Assembly (NCBI GenBank): GCA_030589945.1
Contig: JAUUZN010000009.1
Span: 1 to 50,769 of the forward strand
DNA length: 50,769 nucleotides
Source: Gammaproteobacteria bacterium
Lineage (GTDB): Bacteria; Pseudomonadota; Gammaproteobacteria; Enterobacterales; GCA-2746155
Direction of reading: 5' to 3'
The notes under the pieces are model-generated. The model searched no databases. It was not told the DNA's origin and saw nothing but the letters and a program-made list of their open reading frames with translations. Below are positions 39,968-48,602 of the stretch, in pieces. Both the position numbers and the translations under genes were made by a program. How positions within the stretch are numbered: the first letter of the stretch is position 1; each line of letters opens with the position of its first letter.

Positions 39968-40714
39968 ATGAATGATCTGAAAAACATAAATTGGAAACGA
40001 ATTAGCGTCGAAGCTATAGCCATTGTTATCAGTATTTTGTTGGCTTTCTCTATTGATGCCTGGTGGGATGAAAAACAAAACACCGCCGACGAACGTGTCT
40101 TGTTAGAGTCTTTATTAGCAGATCTCAAAAATGGTAAAATTCGACTTAAAAATGATCGAAGGTTCAATGGTGCTATTCGCGATGCTGTGGTTAGTCTCAT
40201 AAATGCTGGAAATGATACTGAGTCAAAATTAACTGCAAATGAAATTGATAAGCTTATAGGTGATACCTGGTGGTATAACATCGGTAATGAATGGGATAGT
40301 GTTTCACTCAGAGCAATACTTGCAGGCAATGGTACAATTGTTTCTAATTCTGACTTACTAAAAACGCTTGAACAATTGGATCAGGAAATTTCACGGATTC
40401 GAGTGTTATATGAGATCGATGCAACATTTCATCACATGACTTATACCCCCTATCTCATCAATAATACTTACCTACCACAAATCATTCAACAGGTTGAGCA
40501 CTATCCTGGAAAACCAGAGCTAAAGTATCCTCAGCCACATTTTGAACTTTCATTACAGCAAGACCATCGCCAGCTTATTAAACGCAAAGACTTTCAAAAT
40601 ATGATGGTCGCTAAATTAGATAGAATGCTTGATATTTTAAACAATGCTCATCGTGATATCGATAAAGAACTGAACGATTCAATTGTGATGTTGGAAGCTG
40701 AACTTAAGGAATAG
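39968..40714 (+). CDS. Single-pass membrane protein, remote DUF6090-like
   Basis: 248 residues. A membrane helix near the N-terminus (about 12-31, VEAIAIVISILLAFSIDAWW) is followed by a largely helical exported region with AFSIDAWWDEKQNTADERVLLESL, similar in plan to the DUF6090-like gene at 29.2 kb. No catalytic motif seen. It is divergent from the aminopeptidase gene with 246 bases between, in which I see no definite promoter. Function unknown. Confidence 0.75.
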   Translation: MNDLKNINWKRISVEAIAIVISILLAFSIDAWWDEKQNTADERVLLESLLADLKNGKIRLKNDRRFNGAIRDAVVSLINAGNDTESKLTANEIDKLIGDTWWYNIGNEWDSVSLRAILAGNGTIVSNSDLLKTLEQLDQEISRIRVLYEIDATFHHMTYTPYLINNTYLPQIIQQVEHYPGKPELKYPQPHFELSLQQDHRQLIKRKDFQNMMVAKLDRMLDILNNAHRDIDKELNDSIVMLEAELKE

Positions 40715-40728
40715 TGAGATAGAAAAGT

Positions 40729-40782
40729 CTAGCTTTTAGCGTGTTTGATAATTTCCATAGCGAGTAACTCGGCGCCATCAAT
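40729..40782 (-). pseudogene. Remnant A of a racemase 3' end
   Basis: The minus strand encodes IDGAELLAMEIIKHAKS-stop; the gene at the right edge of the window ends IDGAELLAMEIINRAKN-stop. 14 of 17 residues agree. Upstream of it, in frame, a TAA stop follows at once, so only the last 17 codons survive. Confidence 0.75.
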
Positions 40783-40853
40783 TTATTCATATTTAAGATT
40801 CACTGACTGAGCGTGATGTCATTGTTACTAGTAGTTCTGACTATCCAAAGCAA

Positions 40854-41627
40854 TTAATTAGATTGTTCCTGATGTTTTACTGAATCGCGTATTTTCTTGA
40901 TTAATGTATCATCAGTTTTGTGACTACCAACCAGATACTCAACAGCCTTGTATTTATAATTGTTAATTTTGATCAGTTTCGATTTCGGATTATCTAAAGT
41001 TGATCTAAAATAATTTATTCCTTCTTTAGATAAGATGATAAAATCAACACGCTCTCTTAAAACTAATTTAATACCATGATTGATTGATGCAGAAGACATC
41101 ACAATTATTGAACTATCTGGGAATCCAAATTCCTTTGCAATGTTGCACATAACGGTTTTTGCGACGCAACTCACAGTAAAATTCCCCGATGATACATCAA
41201 TTGTTAAAGATGATAGCTTACTATTAAGGCCATAAAGTCCATAGTTTATAGTATGCAGGGGCACGAGCCACTTATAGAGATGTTCTCTCTCAGTGGTACG
41301 TGTCATGGGAAAGATAAACAGATTCCTTTTTTTGTTTATCTCCTCTAAACCTCTTTTCCAAGGAATGTAGTTAAATTTATAGTGTAAATTAGTAGGCCTA
41401 AGAATCGAATCTAATTTATCTACAAGTGTACCAACCATATTTCCCTGTTCATTCATGTAGACAAAAGGAGGGTTTAATTCACTTCCTATAATGATGTCAT
41501 TATTTGAATTTTGAGTCTCTGCAGCAAAGGCAAGATTGCTTAACATGAGCAACAAAAATGTAATTAGCCTCGATGGGTTAGCAAGGCTCGACAAGAGATT
41601 AAAATATTTGTTAATTATTAAGGACAT
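40854..41627 (-). CDS. Periplasmic solute-binding protein, family 3-like
   Basis: 257 residues from the ATG at 41627 (a TTG at 41633 is in frame). A signal peptide ends LAFAAE. The SBP_bac_3 fold is recognised by IIIGSELNPPFVYMNEQGNMVGTLVDKLDSI at the start and FIFPMTRTTEREHLYKWLVPL. No permease or ATPase lies nearby, so it is either a stand-alone sensor-type binding protein or its transporter is elsewhere. It sits between racemase remnants A and B. Rather AT-rich. Confidence 0.8.
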   Translation of the reverse strand: MSLIINKYFNLLSSLANPSRLITFLLLMLSNLAFAAETQNSNNDIIIGSELNPPFVYMNEQGNMVGTLVDKLDSILRPTNLHYKFNYIPWKRGLEEINKKRNLFIFPMTRTTEREHLYKWLVPLHTINYGLYGLNSKLSSLTIDVSSGNFTVSCVAKTVMCNIAKEFGFPDSSIIVMSSASINHGIKLVLRERVDFIILSKEGINYFRSTLDNPKSKLIKINNYKYKAVEYLVGSHKTDDTLIKKIRDSVKHQEQSN

Positions 41628-41791
41628 AAACAATCACATTATTTGGGAATAACACTCAGTCTCCATATTTTTGTCATGCAGATAATTGACGTCACTCAAC
41701 TCATAAATAGCAGCATGTAAACGTCCATCAGCATTAGCCAACATAGCACGTTAAGGCGATTAGATAAAAGGGAATAGTGATGTAGAGCAAT

Positions 41792-41895
41792 CTAGTCCTT
41801 AGTTATCTTTATTATTTCCTTAGCGAGTTGTTCAGCTCCATCAATTAAATCAATCACTATTGTTGTTGAGTTTGAGTTCCCAGTAGACACTAATC
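41792..41895 (-). pseudogene. Remnant B of a racemase 3' end
   Basis: The minus strand encodes GNSNSTTIVIDLIDGAEQLA and then KEIIKITKD-stop. The intact homologue at the right edge reads ENSNTTKIDIDLIDGAELLA and then MEIINRAKN-stop. 19 of 29 residues agree with no gap. The match fades upstream and a TAG follows near 41896, so it is only the 3' end. Confidence 0.75.
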
Positions 41896-41909
41896 TCTAC
41901 TAGTCTGTG

Positions 41910-41985
41910 GGGTAAATTTGTTGTGAGTTTTGCTAAGGTTATAATTCCAAAGTTTGCATTTTTAGTGATACTCAAAGCAAACACA
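41910..41985 (-). pseudogene. Fragment of an M17 aminopeptidase gene
   Basis: Minus strand translation FALSITKNANFGIITLAKLT, then TNLP, aligns with VALGVNKNAVSGIKTLAKLT, then KSLP, of the aminopeptidase at 38276-39721 (its DNA at 39407-39482). 16 of 24 residues agree without gap, and DNA agrees clearly. The frame ends at the racemase remnant. It shows that an extra copy of this gene once stood here. It also shows that the in-frame GTG extension of the next gene is spurious. Confidence 0.7.
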
Positions 41986-42021
41986 GTAGAGATTTTGTGC
42001 AAAATAGATTATTGTCAGAGT

Positions 42022-42819
42022 ATGAACTCCTTTAAACCTATTGTATTAATTTGGCTGATATTTAATTGTAGTGCAACTTTTGCACTTACTTTGTTGACTC
42101 AAGATGAGTTAATGGAATTTTTAGGAACTGCTGAAGTAATTAAGATAGAGAATACTAAACTTGGGATTACCAAACCCAAAAAGATTACTTTAATGAAAGA
42201 CGGACTTACATTGAGAGCCGTTTTTAAATCACATACTGAGAAAATTCGATTTACAAGAGGCAATAACTTTAAAAGAGTGGTTAATCAGGCCGATCGATAT
42301 GAGAATGATAAGGCTGCATACGAACTGGCACAATTGATGAATATTACAATGATTCCAGCCACCGTTATTCGTAAAATTAATAAACAAAAAGGTGTTGTAC
42401 AATTGTGGGTTGAAGATTCAATTGTCAAGAAAGACATCTATCAAAGCAAGAGTAACGAGTTAGATGTTTGCCCCTTTAAAAAACAAAAGTCAATCATGCA
42501 TGTATTCGACATACTTATTTATAATGATGACAGAAACTTAGGTAATGAACTTTATACACTAAAAGATTGTAAGCTTTGGATGATTGATCATTCACGTTCA
42601 TTTAGATTAAAAAAGAAGGTGCCTAAATATTTAAAAACTAAGAAGATTCGGATGTCGAATGAGCTTGCTGATGTACTTAGGCAACTTAAAATTGATGAAC
42701 TTGAAGAACTGCTCAGTAACTATATTTCAATAAAACAAATAAAAGCTATTATTGATAGAAGGAATTTAATTCTGAAAATTTGGGAAAAAAATAATAAGCC
42801 GAATTATCTAAAAGAATAG
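42022..42819 (+). CDS. Exported kinase-like protein (PI3K/HipA/FAM20-like fold)
   Basis: 265 residues from the ATG at 42022; an upstream GTG start at 41923 runs over an aminopeptidase remnant and is rejected. A signal peptide ends at about residue 22 (NCSATFA-L). Kinase-like residues in order: K69 in LRAVFKSH as candidate ATP-binding lysine, E94/E101 in the YENDKAAYELAQLM helix, catalytic loop YNDDRNLGN (D170, N175), and metal-binding D189 in MIDHSRSF. This pattern is shared by PI3/4-kinase-like, HipA-like and FAM20-like kinases. A periplasmic or secreted kinase is implied. Substrate is unknown. Confidence 0.72.
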   Translation: MNSFKPIVLIWLIFNCSATFALTLLTQDELMEFLGTAEVIKIENTKLGITKPKKITLMKDGLTLRAVFKSHTEKIRFTRGNNFKRVVNQADRYENDKAAYELAQLMNITMIPATVIRKINKQKGVVQLWVEDSIVKKDIYQSKSNELDVCPFKKQKSIMHVFDILIYNDDRNLGNELYTLKDCKLWMIDHSRSFRLKKKVPKYLKTKKIRMSNELADVLRQLKIDELEELLSNYISIKQIKAIIDRRNLILKIWEKNNKPNYLKE

Positions 42820-42895
42820 CTCGATCATCTAACTGTAAAAATAAATATTCAGGGTAGGCTAAGCACTCAAGAAACTCTATGCTTTAATCTTTGAG

Positions 42896-44671
42896 TTAGT
42901 GGATATTCATTTTCAAGACAAGTTCTTTATAACGCTTTTCCTGGAATGCAGGCTTTAGAAAGGGACTTATCATTAGTCTCAGGAGTCCGGGATCTTTTTG
43001 TTTATAGGCTCTCTCAAGCCAGTCCAGACACTGCTGAATTTCACCTCGAGCGCAATAAATTTCTGCAATTTGATAAGCACTATCATGAGCTCCTCGCTTG
43101 ATGAATCTTGCCAATGCCTCATCTGATTTTGCTTTGTTACCCAGATTTGAATAAGCTATCGCTTGTGTCATATTCATTGGAGCGTCTCTTGTAATTTTGT
43201 TGGTAAGCAAGAGAGCATGTTCGCTATTCCCAACGGCCAGATCCACACGGGCATGAAGTCTTACAACAGATTGAGTTTCAGTTGAATTTGTATATGCGAC
43301 TTCAATTTCTGCCAATGCCTGTTGATAATCACCCATGTAGAGATAAGCTTGAATAAGCCTGCGTGACATGAGAGTAGTCATTGGGTCAAGAGTTAAGGCC
43401 ATCTGAGCATAAAGCACTGCTTGTTGATGCTTACCCATTATGGAATATAAATAACTCAGGCTTTCGTATGCACGTGCAGTGTTAGGATTGATCTCTATAG
43501 CAAGTTCAAAATCAAGTAGAGCACCTTTAACATCAAAATCGAACCATAACTTGTTAAGTGCCCTGAACACAAAGGCTATAGCTAAATCAGGATCGATCTC
43601 TAAAGCATTGTTAATTGCCATTCTGGCCATCTGGGGTCCTTCAGTAAGTGAAATGGCTCCAGACTTCGTTAATACATTTAGAATAAGACCTCTAAAAGCG
43701 TGAGCAGTGGCGTAGGTGTTATCGAAATTAATGGCATCATCAAAATATTTCAGAGCTGTTTTTAATTCAGATTTATTTAAGAAATGTAAACCTTTCAAGT
43801 AGGATGTATATGCCTCAGGAACAACTTTGTGGACACCAACTTTAATATCAGCAGAATCGCCCATTAACTTAATTTTCAACACGGTAACTATTGCAGCTGA
43901 AAGTTCATCCTGAATAGCAAAAACATCCGTAAGTTCTCGATCATAGGATTCAGACCACAGATGACGATCAGAACTAGCTTCAATGAGCTGTGCTGTTATT
44001 CGAATTGTTGTTCCCGACTTACGAACACTACCTTCTAATATATGGTCAACTCCGAGTTGCTTAGCTACCTTTTTTAAATCAAGTTCTTTACCTTTGAAGG
44101 CAAAAGATGATGACCGAGACGTCACATGAAGATTGGGTATTTGCGACAGAACATTGAGTATCTCTTCCGAAATTCCATCAGAGAAGTATTCCTGCTCTTT
44201 GTCTGAAGACATATTCACGAACGGTAGTACGGCAATCGATGCGCCTACAGGTTCTTTATCGACTTTGTTTTGCTGAGCTGCTTCAACTAAAATTTCTTCA
44301 ATAACTGCTTCATTAGGTTGCGTTTGAAAGCGGCTTTCATAAATAAAATAACCGAGTGCTACTGCCAATAAACCAATGATAACGAAATCTAACTTACGAC
44401 CAGAATGAGCAAAGACGGCTTCCTCAGAAGATAGTTCGGATTCTTTCTTGATGCCATCGGGAGTAATCTCAAATGCCCAGGCGAAAAATATCGCGAAAGG
44501 AAAACCAAACATGCCGACGATTACTAAAAAAGTGATGGTCCAATCAGGTAATGCTAAGGCTGGAACAATGACATCAGCTACCTGAATTACAACCCAAGCA
44601 AGCACAAGATAGGCAACACCTACCTTAAATACATTCCGTTTCTTGAGTTTCGTGAAGAATGAATCTGCCAC
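42896..44671 (-). CDS. TolB-like/TPR membrane protein, copy 1
   Basis: About 591 residues. An N-terminal module has two membrane helices in FFTKLKKRNVFKVGVAYLVLAW and a FPFAIFFAWAFEITPDGIKKE motif, and a third helix follows (about 100-115). A TolB-like domain (SIAVLPFVNMSSDKEQEYFSDG to ELTDVFAIQDE) is at about 145-275, and then TPR repeats. I place the start at GTG 44671, preceded by GGAAG, because copy 2 can only start there; an ATG at 44683 is in frame. Partner of the TonB receptor in context; family proteins are often next to TonB receptors. Confidence 0.85.
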   Translation of the reverse strand: MADSFFTKLKKRNVFKVGVAYLVLAWVVIQVADVIVPALALPDWTITFLVIVGMFGFPFAIFFAWAFEITPDGIKKESELSSEEAVFAHSGRKLDFVIIGLLAVALGYFIYESRFQTQPNEAVIEEILVEAAQQNKVDKEPVGASIAVLPFVNMSSDKEQEYFSDGISEEILNVLSQIPNLHVTSRSSSFAFKGKELDLKKVAKQLGVDHILEGSVRKSGTTIRITAQLIEASSDRHLWSESYDRELTDVFAIQDELSAAIVTVLKIKLMGDSADIKVGVHKVVPEAYTSYLKGLHFLNKSELKTALKYFDDAINFDNTYATAHAFRGLILNVLTKSGAISLTEGPQMARMAINNALEIDPDLAIAFVFRALNKLWFDFDVKGALLDFELAIEINPNTARAYESLSYLYSIMGKHQQAVLYAQMALTLDPMTTLMSRRLIQAYLYMGDYQQALAEIEVAYTNSTETQSVVRLHARVDLAVGNSEHALLLTNKITRDAPMNMTQAIAYSNLGNKAKSDEALARFIKRGAHDSAYQIAEIYCARGEIQQCLDWLERAYKQKDPGLLRLMISPFLKPAFQEKRYKELVLKMNIH

Positions 44672-44714
44672 ACTATCTTCCATAATTCGAATTATTATTT
44701 ATCTGTTGGAAACG

Positions 44715-44743
44715 AATATACTGTTAATAGTCAGATATATCAA
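44715..44743 (-). promoter_or_regulatory. Conserved sigma-70 promoter of TolB/TPR copy 1
   Basis: On the minus strand TTGATA (44743-44738), a spacer of 17, and TATATT (44720-44715). The same elements with the same spacer precede copy 2, and surrounding sequence is similar, so the promoter is preserved between the paralogues. Confidence 0.6.
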
Positions 44744-44927
44744 TTATCAGAGATATAATGAATGAGACTGTTAACCCAACTTCAGGGCGTTTCATTTTGT
44801 TACTCAAGCCTCTTTATTCGCCAACGATTTCGGGTTGTAACGCTCGTTAATTACTCTGGACAAGGCTAAGCAGAGCTATTATTCTTAAGTATAAGGATGA
44901 AAACATTAATTTTCAGGGAATAACGAT

Positions 44928-47537
44928 ATGCCTCAAAATTTCAATCTAAGGACTCTGGCCTTATCGGTGAGCCTAATATTCACCACCACAACGGCATATG
45001 CAGCTGAAGTTAAAGAAGACAACGCTGATGACGAACGACTTGTTATTCTCGGCGCAAGAGTTGCACCTCGCTCTGTTACAGACTCACCGGTGCCAATCGA
45101 CTTGATTTCTGGAGAGCAATTTGTACAATCTCCTTCCGGGAATCTACTCGATACAATGAGTAATCTTGTACCTTCTTTTAACGTTAACGTACAACCAATC
45201 AGTGACGCTGCCACATTGGTTCGTCCTGCCAATATGCGCGGCTTGCCACCCGATAACACCCTAGTTTTGGTTAATGGTAAACGTCGCCACCGCTCAGCTG
45301 TTATAGCCTTTCTTGGAGGTGGCCTATCCAATGGTGCACAGGGCCCTGATATTTCAGTTATTCCAAGCTTGGCTCTGCAACAGGTAGAGATATTACGTGA
45401 TGGAGCTGCTGCCCAGTATGGCTCTGATGCAATTGCCGGAGTCATGAACTTTGTGCTGAAAGATGACAATGCCGGTGGTGTAGTCAAAGTAAGAATTGGC
45501 CAGTATAAAGAAGGTGATGGCGATTCAATTCTAGTGACTGGTAACTTCGGTGTGCCCCTGGGCGAGAAGGGTTTCGCTAATATTACCTATCAATTCAAAG
45601 AATCTGACGCTACAAGTCGCAGTATTCAAAGAGGTGATGCGGCAGCAATAGAAGCTGCGGGTTTACCTGTTGCAAACCCTGCACAAATTTGGGGTTCACC
45701 AGAAATTAGTGACGATATTAGTATTTTTGGAAATTTTGGCCTTGACCTGTCTAACGATGCTGAAGCTTACCTATTTGCCAACTATTCAGAACGTCATGTT
45801 GAAGGCGGCTTCTTCTTCCGTAACCCTCTAACACGTTCAGGTGTTTACCTTGGTGAGAGATTTTTGAATGGAGAATGGGTAAGTCGTCCACGACCAGGTC
45901 CTGACCGTGGTGCTTGGGATCAATTACCCGGTACAATTCTTGTCGGCGATATGGAAGGGGGTGATTCTGCACAACGCTGTTATGATCTCCTGCCTGGAAA
46001 CGGTAGAGTTAACATCGTCAATAATATACCCGATCAAGCAGCTTTAGACATTTTGCAAGCCAATAATTGTTGGGCCTTCAATATGCTCTTTCCTGGAGGA
46101 TTCACACCTCGATTTGGTGGTGATGTCATCGACAGTGCAATCACTGCTGGAACGAAAGGCTACTTCAAAAACGATATAAGTTACGACTTCAGTGGGACTA
46201 TAGGCCGTAGTGAAGTTGTCTTTAGGCTGTTTAATACTGTTAATGCATCTATGGGTTCAAATTCACCCACTGTTTTTAACCTTGGTTCTTATATAGAACT
46301 GGATAAATCAGCCAATGCCGACTTCACCCAAGAAATACAGGTAGAAGGTTGGGATTTCCCTCTGCAATTAGCCTACGGGTACGAATATAAGAATGATTCC
46401 TTTGAAATTGTTGCTGGGGAACCGGCCTCTTTTGAAGTAGGACCTTTATATAGGCAAGGTTTTAGTGTTGGCTCTAATGGTTTTGGAGGCTTTCAAGAGG
46501 CTTCTGCTGGTGTTAACAGTCGTCATAATCATGCTCTGTACCTTGACATAGAAGCACAAGTTTCTGACACTGTGCTGATCGGTGGTGCTGTTCGTACCGA
46601 AGATTATTCAGATTTTGGTAGCACATTCGACGGCAAATTAACCACTCTAATTAACTTAACAGATGAAGTATCATTTCGTGCTTCAGTAAATACTGGGTTT
46701 CGAGCGCCAACAGCAGGACAGGCAAATATTCATAATGTAACTTCTGGATTTTTTGAGAATATTCGATCTGATCGGGCAACTCTTCCACCCACACATCTAG
46801 CAGCAATCTACGTTGGAGCCACAGCCTTAGAACCTGAGGAATCAAGAGCATTTTCATTTGGTTTTGTTGCTAAAATGGATAATCTATTTGCAACACTAGA
46901 CTTTTTTCAAATTAATGTGGTTGATCGCATCACCACAAGTCAGACATTTCGTCTAGATGATGATGATAAGAGAATACTGGATCAACAAGGCGTAGCAGAC
47001 GCACTGACTCTTGATACTATAAGATTTTATACGAATGCTTTCGATACCACAACTGAAGGCATCGATTTGGTAGTAAACTACAGTTTGGATCTTTGGGGTG
47101 GCACTACTAGTCTTGCTCTTGTTTCGAGTTACGTTACAACTGAGGTTATTAGATCGGATCCAATTACTGTTAATGATCTAAGAATATTTCAACTTGAAAA
47201 CGCTCTACCAAAGACTAGAAGCAGTTTCACTGTTAATCATCAACAGGATGACTGGCGTTTGACTGCACGCCTAAACTACTATGGTTCTTATACTGAGACT
47301 CACTTGGGTGTTCTAGCGTTATTAATTGAATCTGAAGCAGAAGTTACAGTTGATCTATCAGTGACTTACGACATAAATCAAGCATTCACCATAACTGTTG
47401 GCTCTCAAAATTTATTTGATGAGCATCCTGAGGTAAATGAAGACTTTGGTAGATTTGTTGGCGCTAAATACTCTACAACTTCACCTATGGGATTTAATGG
47501 TGCTTACTACTATGCTGAGCTGACATACAACTATTAA
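44928..47537 (+). CDS. TonB-dependent outer membrane receptor
   Basis: 869 residues with a signal peptide (about 1-26). The plug domain (about 50-170) has PVPIDLISGEQF, NMRGLPPDNTLVLVNGKRRH and the EILRDGAAAQYGSDAIAGVMNFVLK box. The rest is a 22-strand barrel. The last residue is aromatic (LTYNY-stop). The plug type resembles receptors for iron complexes or carbohydrates/peptides; the substrate is unknown. No Fur box seen upstream. It lies between the two TolB/TPR genes, which read in the opposite direction, and is followed by the TerB-like gene. Confidence 0.9.
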   Translation: MPQNFNLRTLALSVSLIFTTTTAYAAEVKEDNADDERLVILGARVAPRSVTDSPVPIDLISGEQFVQSPSGNLLDTMSNLVPSFNVNVQPISDAATLVRPANMRGLPPDNTLVLVNGKRRHRSAVIAFLGGGLSNGAQGPDISVIPSLALQQVEILRDGAAAQYGSDAIAGVMNFVLKDDNAGGVVKVRIGQYKEGDGDSILVTGNFGVPLGEKGFANITYQFKESDATSRSIQRGDAAAIEAAGLPVANPAQIWGSPEISDDISIFGNFGLDLSNDAEAYLFANYSERHVEGGFFFRNPLTRSGVYLGERFLNGEWVSRPRPGPDRGAWDQLPGTILVGDMEGGDSAQRCYDLLPGNGRVNIVNNIPDQAALDILQANNCWAFNMLFPGGFTPRFGGDVIDSAITAGTKGYFKNDISYDFSGTIGRSEVVFRLFNTVNASMGSNSPTVFNLGSYIELDKSANADFTQEIQVEGWDFPLQLAYGYEYKNDSFEIVAGEPASFEVGPLYRQGFSVGSNGFGGFQEASAGVNSRHNHALYLDIEAQVSDTVLIGGAVRTEDYSDFGSTFDGKLTTLINLTDEVSFRASVNTGFRAPTAGQANIHNVTSGFFENIRSDRATLPPTHLAAIYVGATALEPEESRAFSFGFVAKMDNLFATLDFFQINVVDRITTSQTFRLDDDDKRILDQQGVADALTLDTIRFYTNAFDTTTEGIDLVVNYSLDLWGGTTSLALVSSYVTTEVIRSDPITVNDLRIFQLENALPKTRSSFTVNHQQDDWRLTARLNYYGSYTETHLGVLALLIESEAEVTVDLSVTYDINQAFTITVGSQNLFDEHPEVNEDFGRFVGAKYSTTSPMGFNGAYYYAELTYNY

Positions 47538-47601
47538 GACACAGCCTCATTGGTAGTCTTTCAAAAACTAAGTTAATAAACAAGTCAGATACTCAGCAAA
47601 T

Positions 47602-48576
47602 ATGATAAATTTTAACATCATGATCGAAATGTTCGTTGTTGCCTCTGTAGCCATCGGCGTTCTAGGTTCCTATTTAACTCTAAATAAAATATGGACACGA
47701 AAGAGCGATAAAAATGTTGCCAAAAGCGTCTCCATTTTTGCAGCGATTCTTGGCATTTTTTCCACCATCCCTTTTCTTATTAAGTACGGTCTAATCGATG
47801 CAGAATATAAAGGTGCGGTCAAAGCGCTAGTTAGTATTATAGTCGGTGTCGTATTCCTATTAATTGGTAGTGGATACTGGGTCCGTAATCGTAAAAAGCC
47901 AGAAAGTTTATGGTCCAAATTTAAGAAAGCAATGAAATTAGAAAAACAAGAAGCTGGCGATCTTGTCAAGGCGCTTTTAATGCCTTCTGGTGCCAATAAA
48001 ATGCTCAACATACTTCGTCAACTGGCTTTAATAGACAATCGAATCGACGAAAAAGAGTTTGCCTTTATTGATATGTTTGCTAAGTCATGGAATATCCCTT
48101 TTGAACGAAGTGATTTAAATACTGTACGCAAAGATCATTCAACGGAAGCCGGTTATATAGAACTAAGGTTTAGTGTTACTGACTATTTAAATATTGAGCC
48201 ACCGGTTGAACAAAGCGCACATCTTAGAGATGTATTGAACGCACTAGCCAAGGCTGATAAAAAAATATCGGAAGAAGAAAAATTTGTATTAAACGAAATT
48301 AATGCCACTTTAGATAGTTATGCTAATAACCAAACCGATCAGGTTCAATTTGAAGTAGTTATTGCACCTCAAAGCGGTGATCAAGAAGATCTTATAAAAA
48401 GTATACTTCCCAATTTAATACTCAGCTCTAACAGTGGTGGTAAAGGATATGTTGTAGGCAGTTTTTATTCATTTGAATTTGCAAAAATGGTTTGTAAAAA
48501 GTATCGAAGTTTAAATCTTTTTACTGCCGTCGAGTCTATAGAACTTAATGAAAAAAATATTGAGCTGTCAAGTTGA
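47602..48576 (+). CDS. TerB-like membrane protein with SPOR-like C-terminus
   Basis: 324 residues. Two or three N-terminal helices (about 8-26, 41-60, 75-92) are followed by a charged linker and a TerB-like alpha domain (about 130-235) with LRQLALIDNRIDEKEFAFID and LAKADKKISEEEKFVLNEI. The last 60 residues (GGKGYVVGSFYSFEFAKMVC to FTAVESIEL) recall a SPOR-like fold by eye. TerB proteins are often metal-binding and stress-related; the role here is unknown. It follows the TonB receptor by 64 bases and converges on TolB/TPR copy 2. Confidence 0.75.
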   Translation: MINFNIMIEMFVVASVAIGVLGSYLTLNKIWTRKSDKNVAKSVSIFAAILGIFSTIPFLIKYGLIDAEYKGAVKALVSIIVGVVFLLIGSGYWVRNRKKPESLWSKFKKAMKLEKQEAGDLVKALLMPSGANKMLNILRQLALIDNRIDEKEFAFIDMFAKSWNIPFERSDLNTVRKDHSTEAGYIELRFSVTDYLNIEPPVEQSAHLRDVLNALAKADKKISEEEKFVLNEINATLDSYANNQTDQVQFEVVIAPQSGDQEDLIKSILPNLILSSNSGGKGYVVGSFYSFEFAKMVCKKYRSLNLFTAVESIELNEKNIELSS

Positions 48577-48602
48577 CAATAAAATGGGTAATCAAGTACT
48601 GA

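Larger units (their letters stand above)
41628..42021. other. Gene-free stretch with gene remnants
   Basis: About 390 bases without a convincing gene. A minus-strand frame of some 36 codons (41636-41748) has no recognisable content. The rest holds racemase remnant B (41792-41895) and an aminopeptidase fragment (41910-41985). Confidence 0.65.

Noticed and set aside
41636-41748. 36-codon minus-strand frame starting MLANADGRLH
   Set aside because: No recognisable family, no ribosome site; it may be more gene debris but I cannot support it.
41701-41765. Possible integron attC-like site, with GTTAAGG near 41752
   Set aside because: The core does not fit GTTRRRY, no matching RYYYAAC partner with proper stem was found, and no integrase is present.
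41923-42021. GTG-started extension of the kinase-like protein
   Set aside because: It is the antisense of an aminopeptidase remnant, and the signal peptide begins at the ATG at 42022.
44870-44927. Fur box before the TonB receptor
   Set aside because: The upstream sequence has no acceptable match to GATAATGATAATCATTATC.
44933-45487. 184-codon open frame on the minus strand inside the TonB receptor
   Set aside because: It is antisense to the signal peptide and plug of the receptor, whose motifs are clear.
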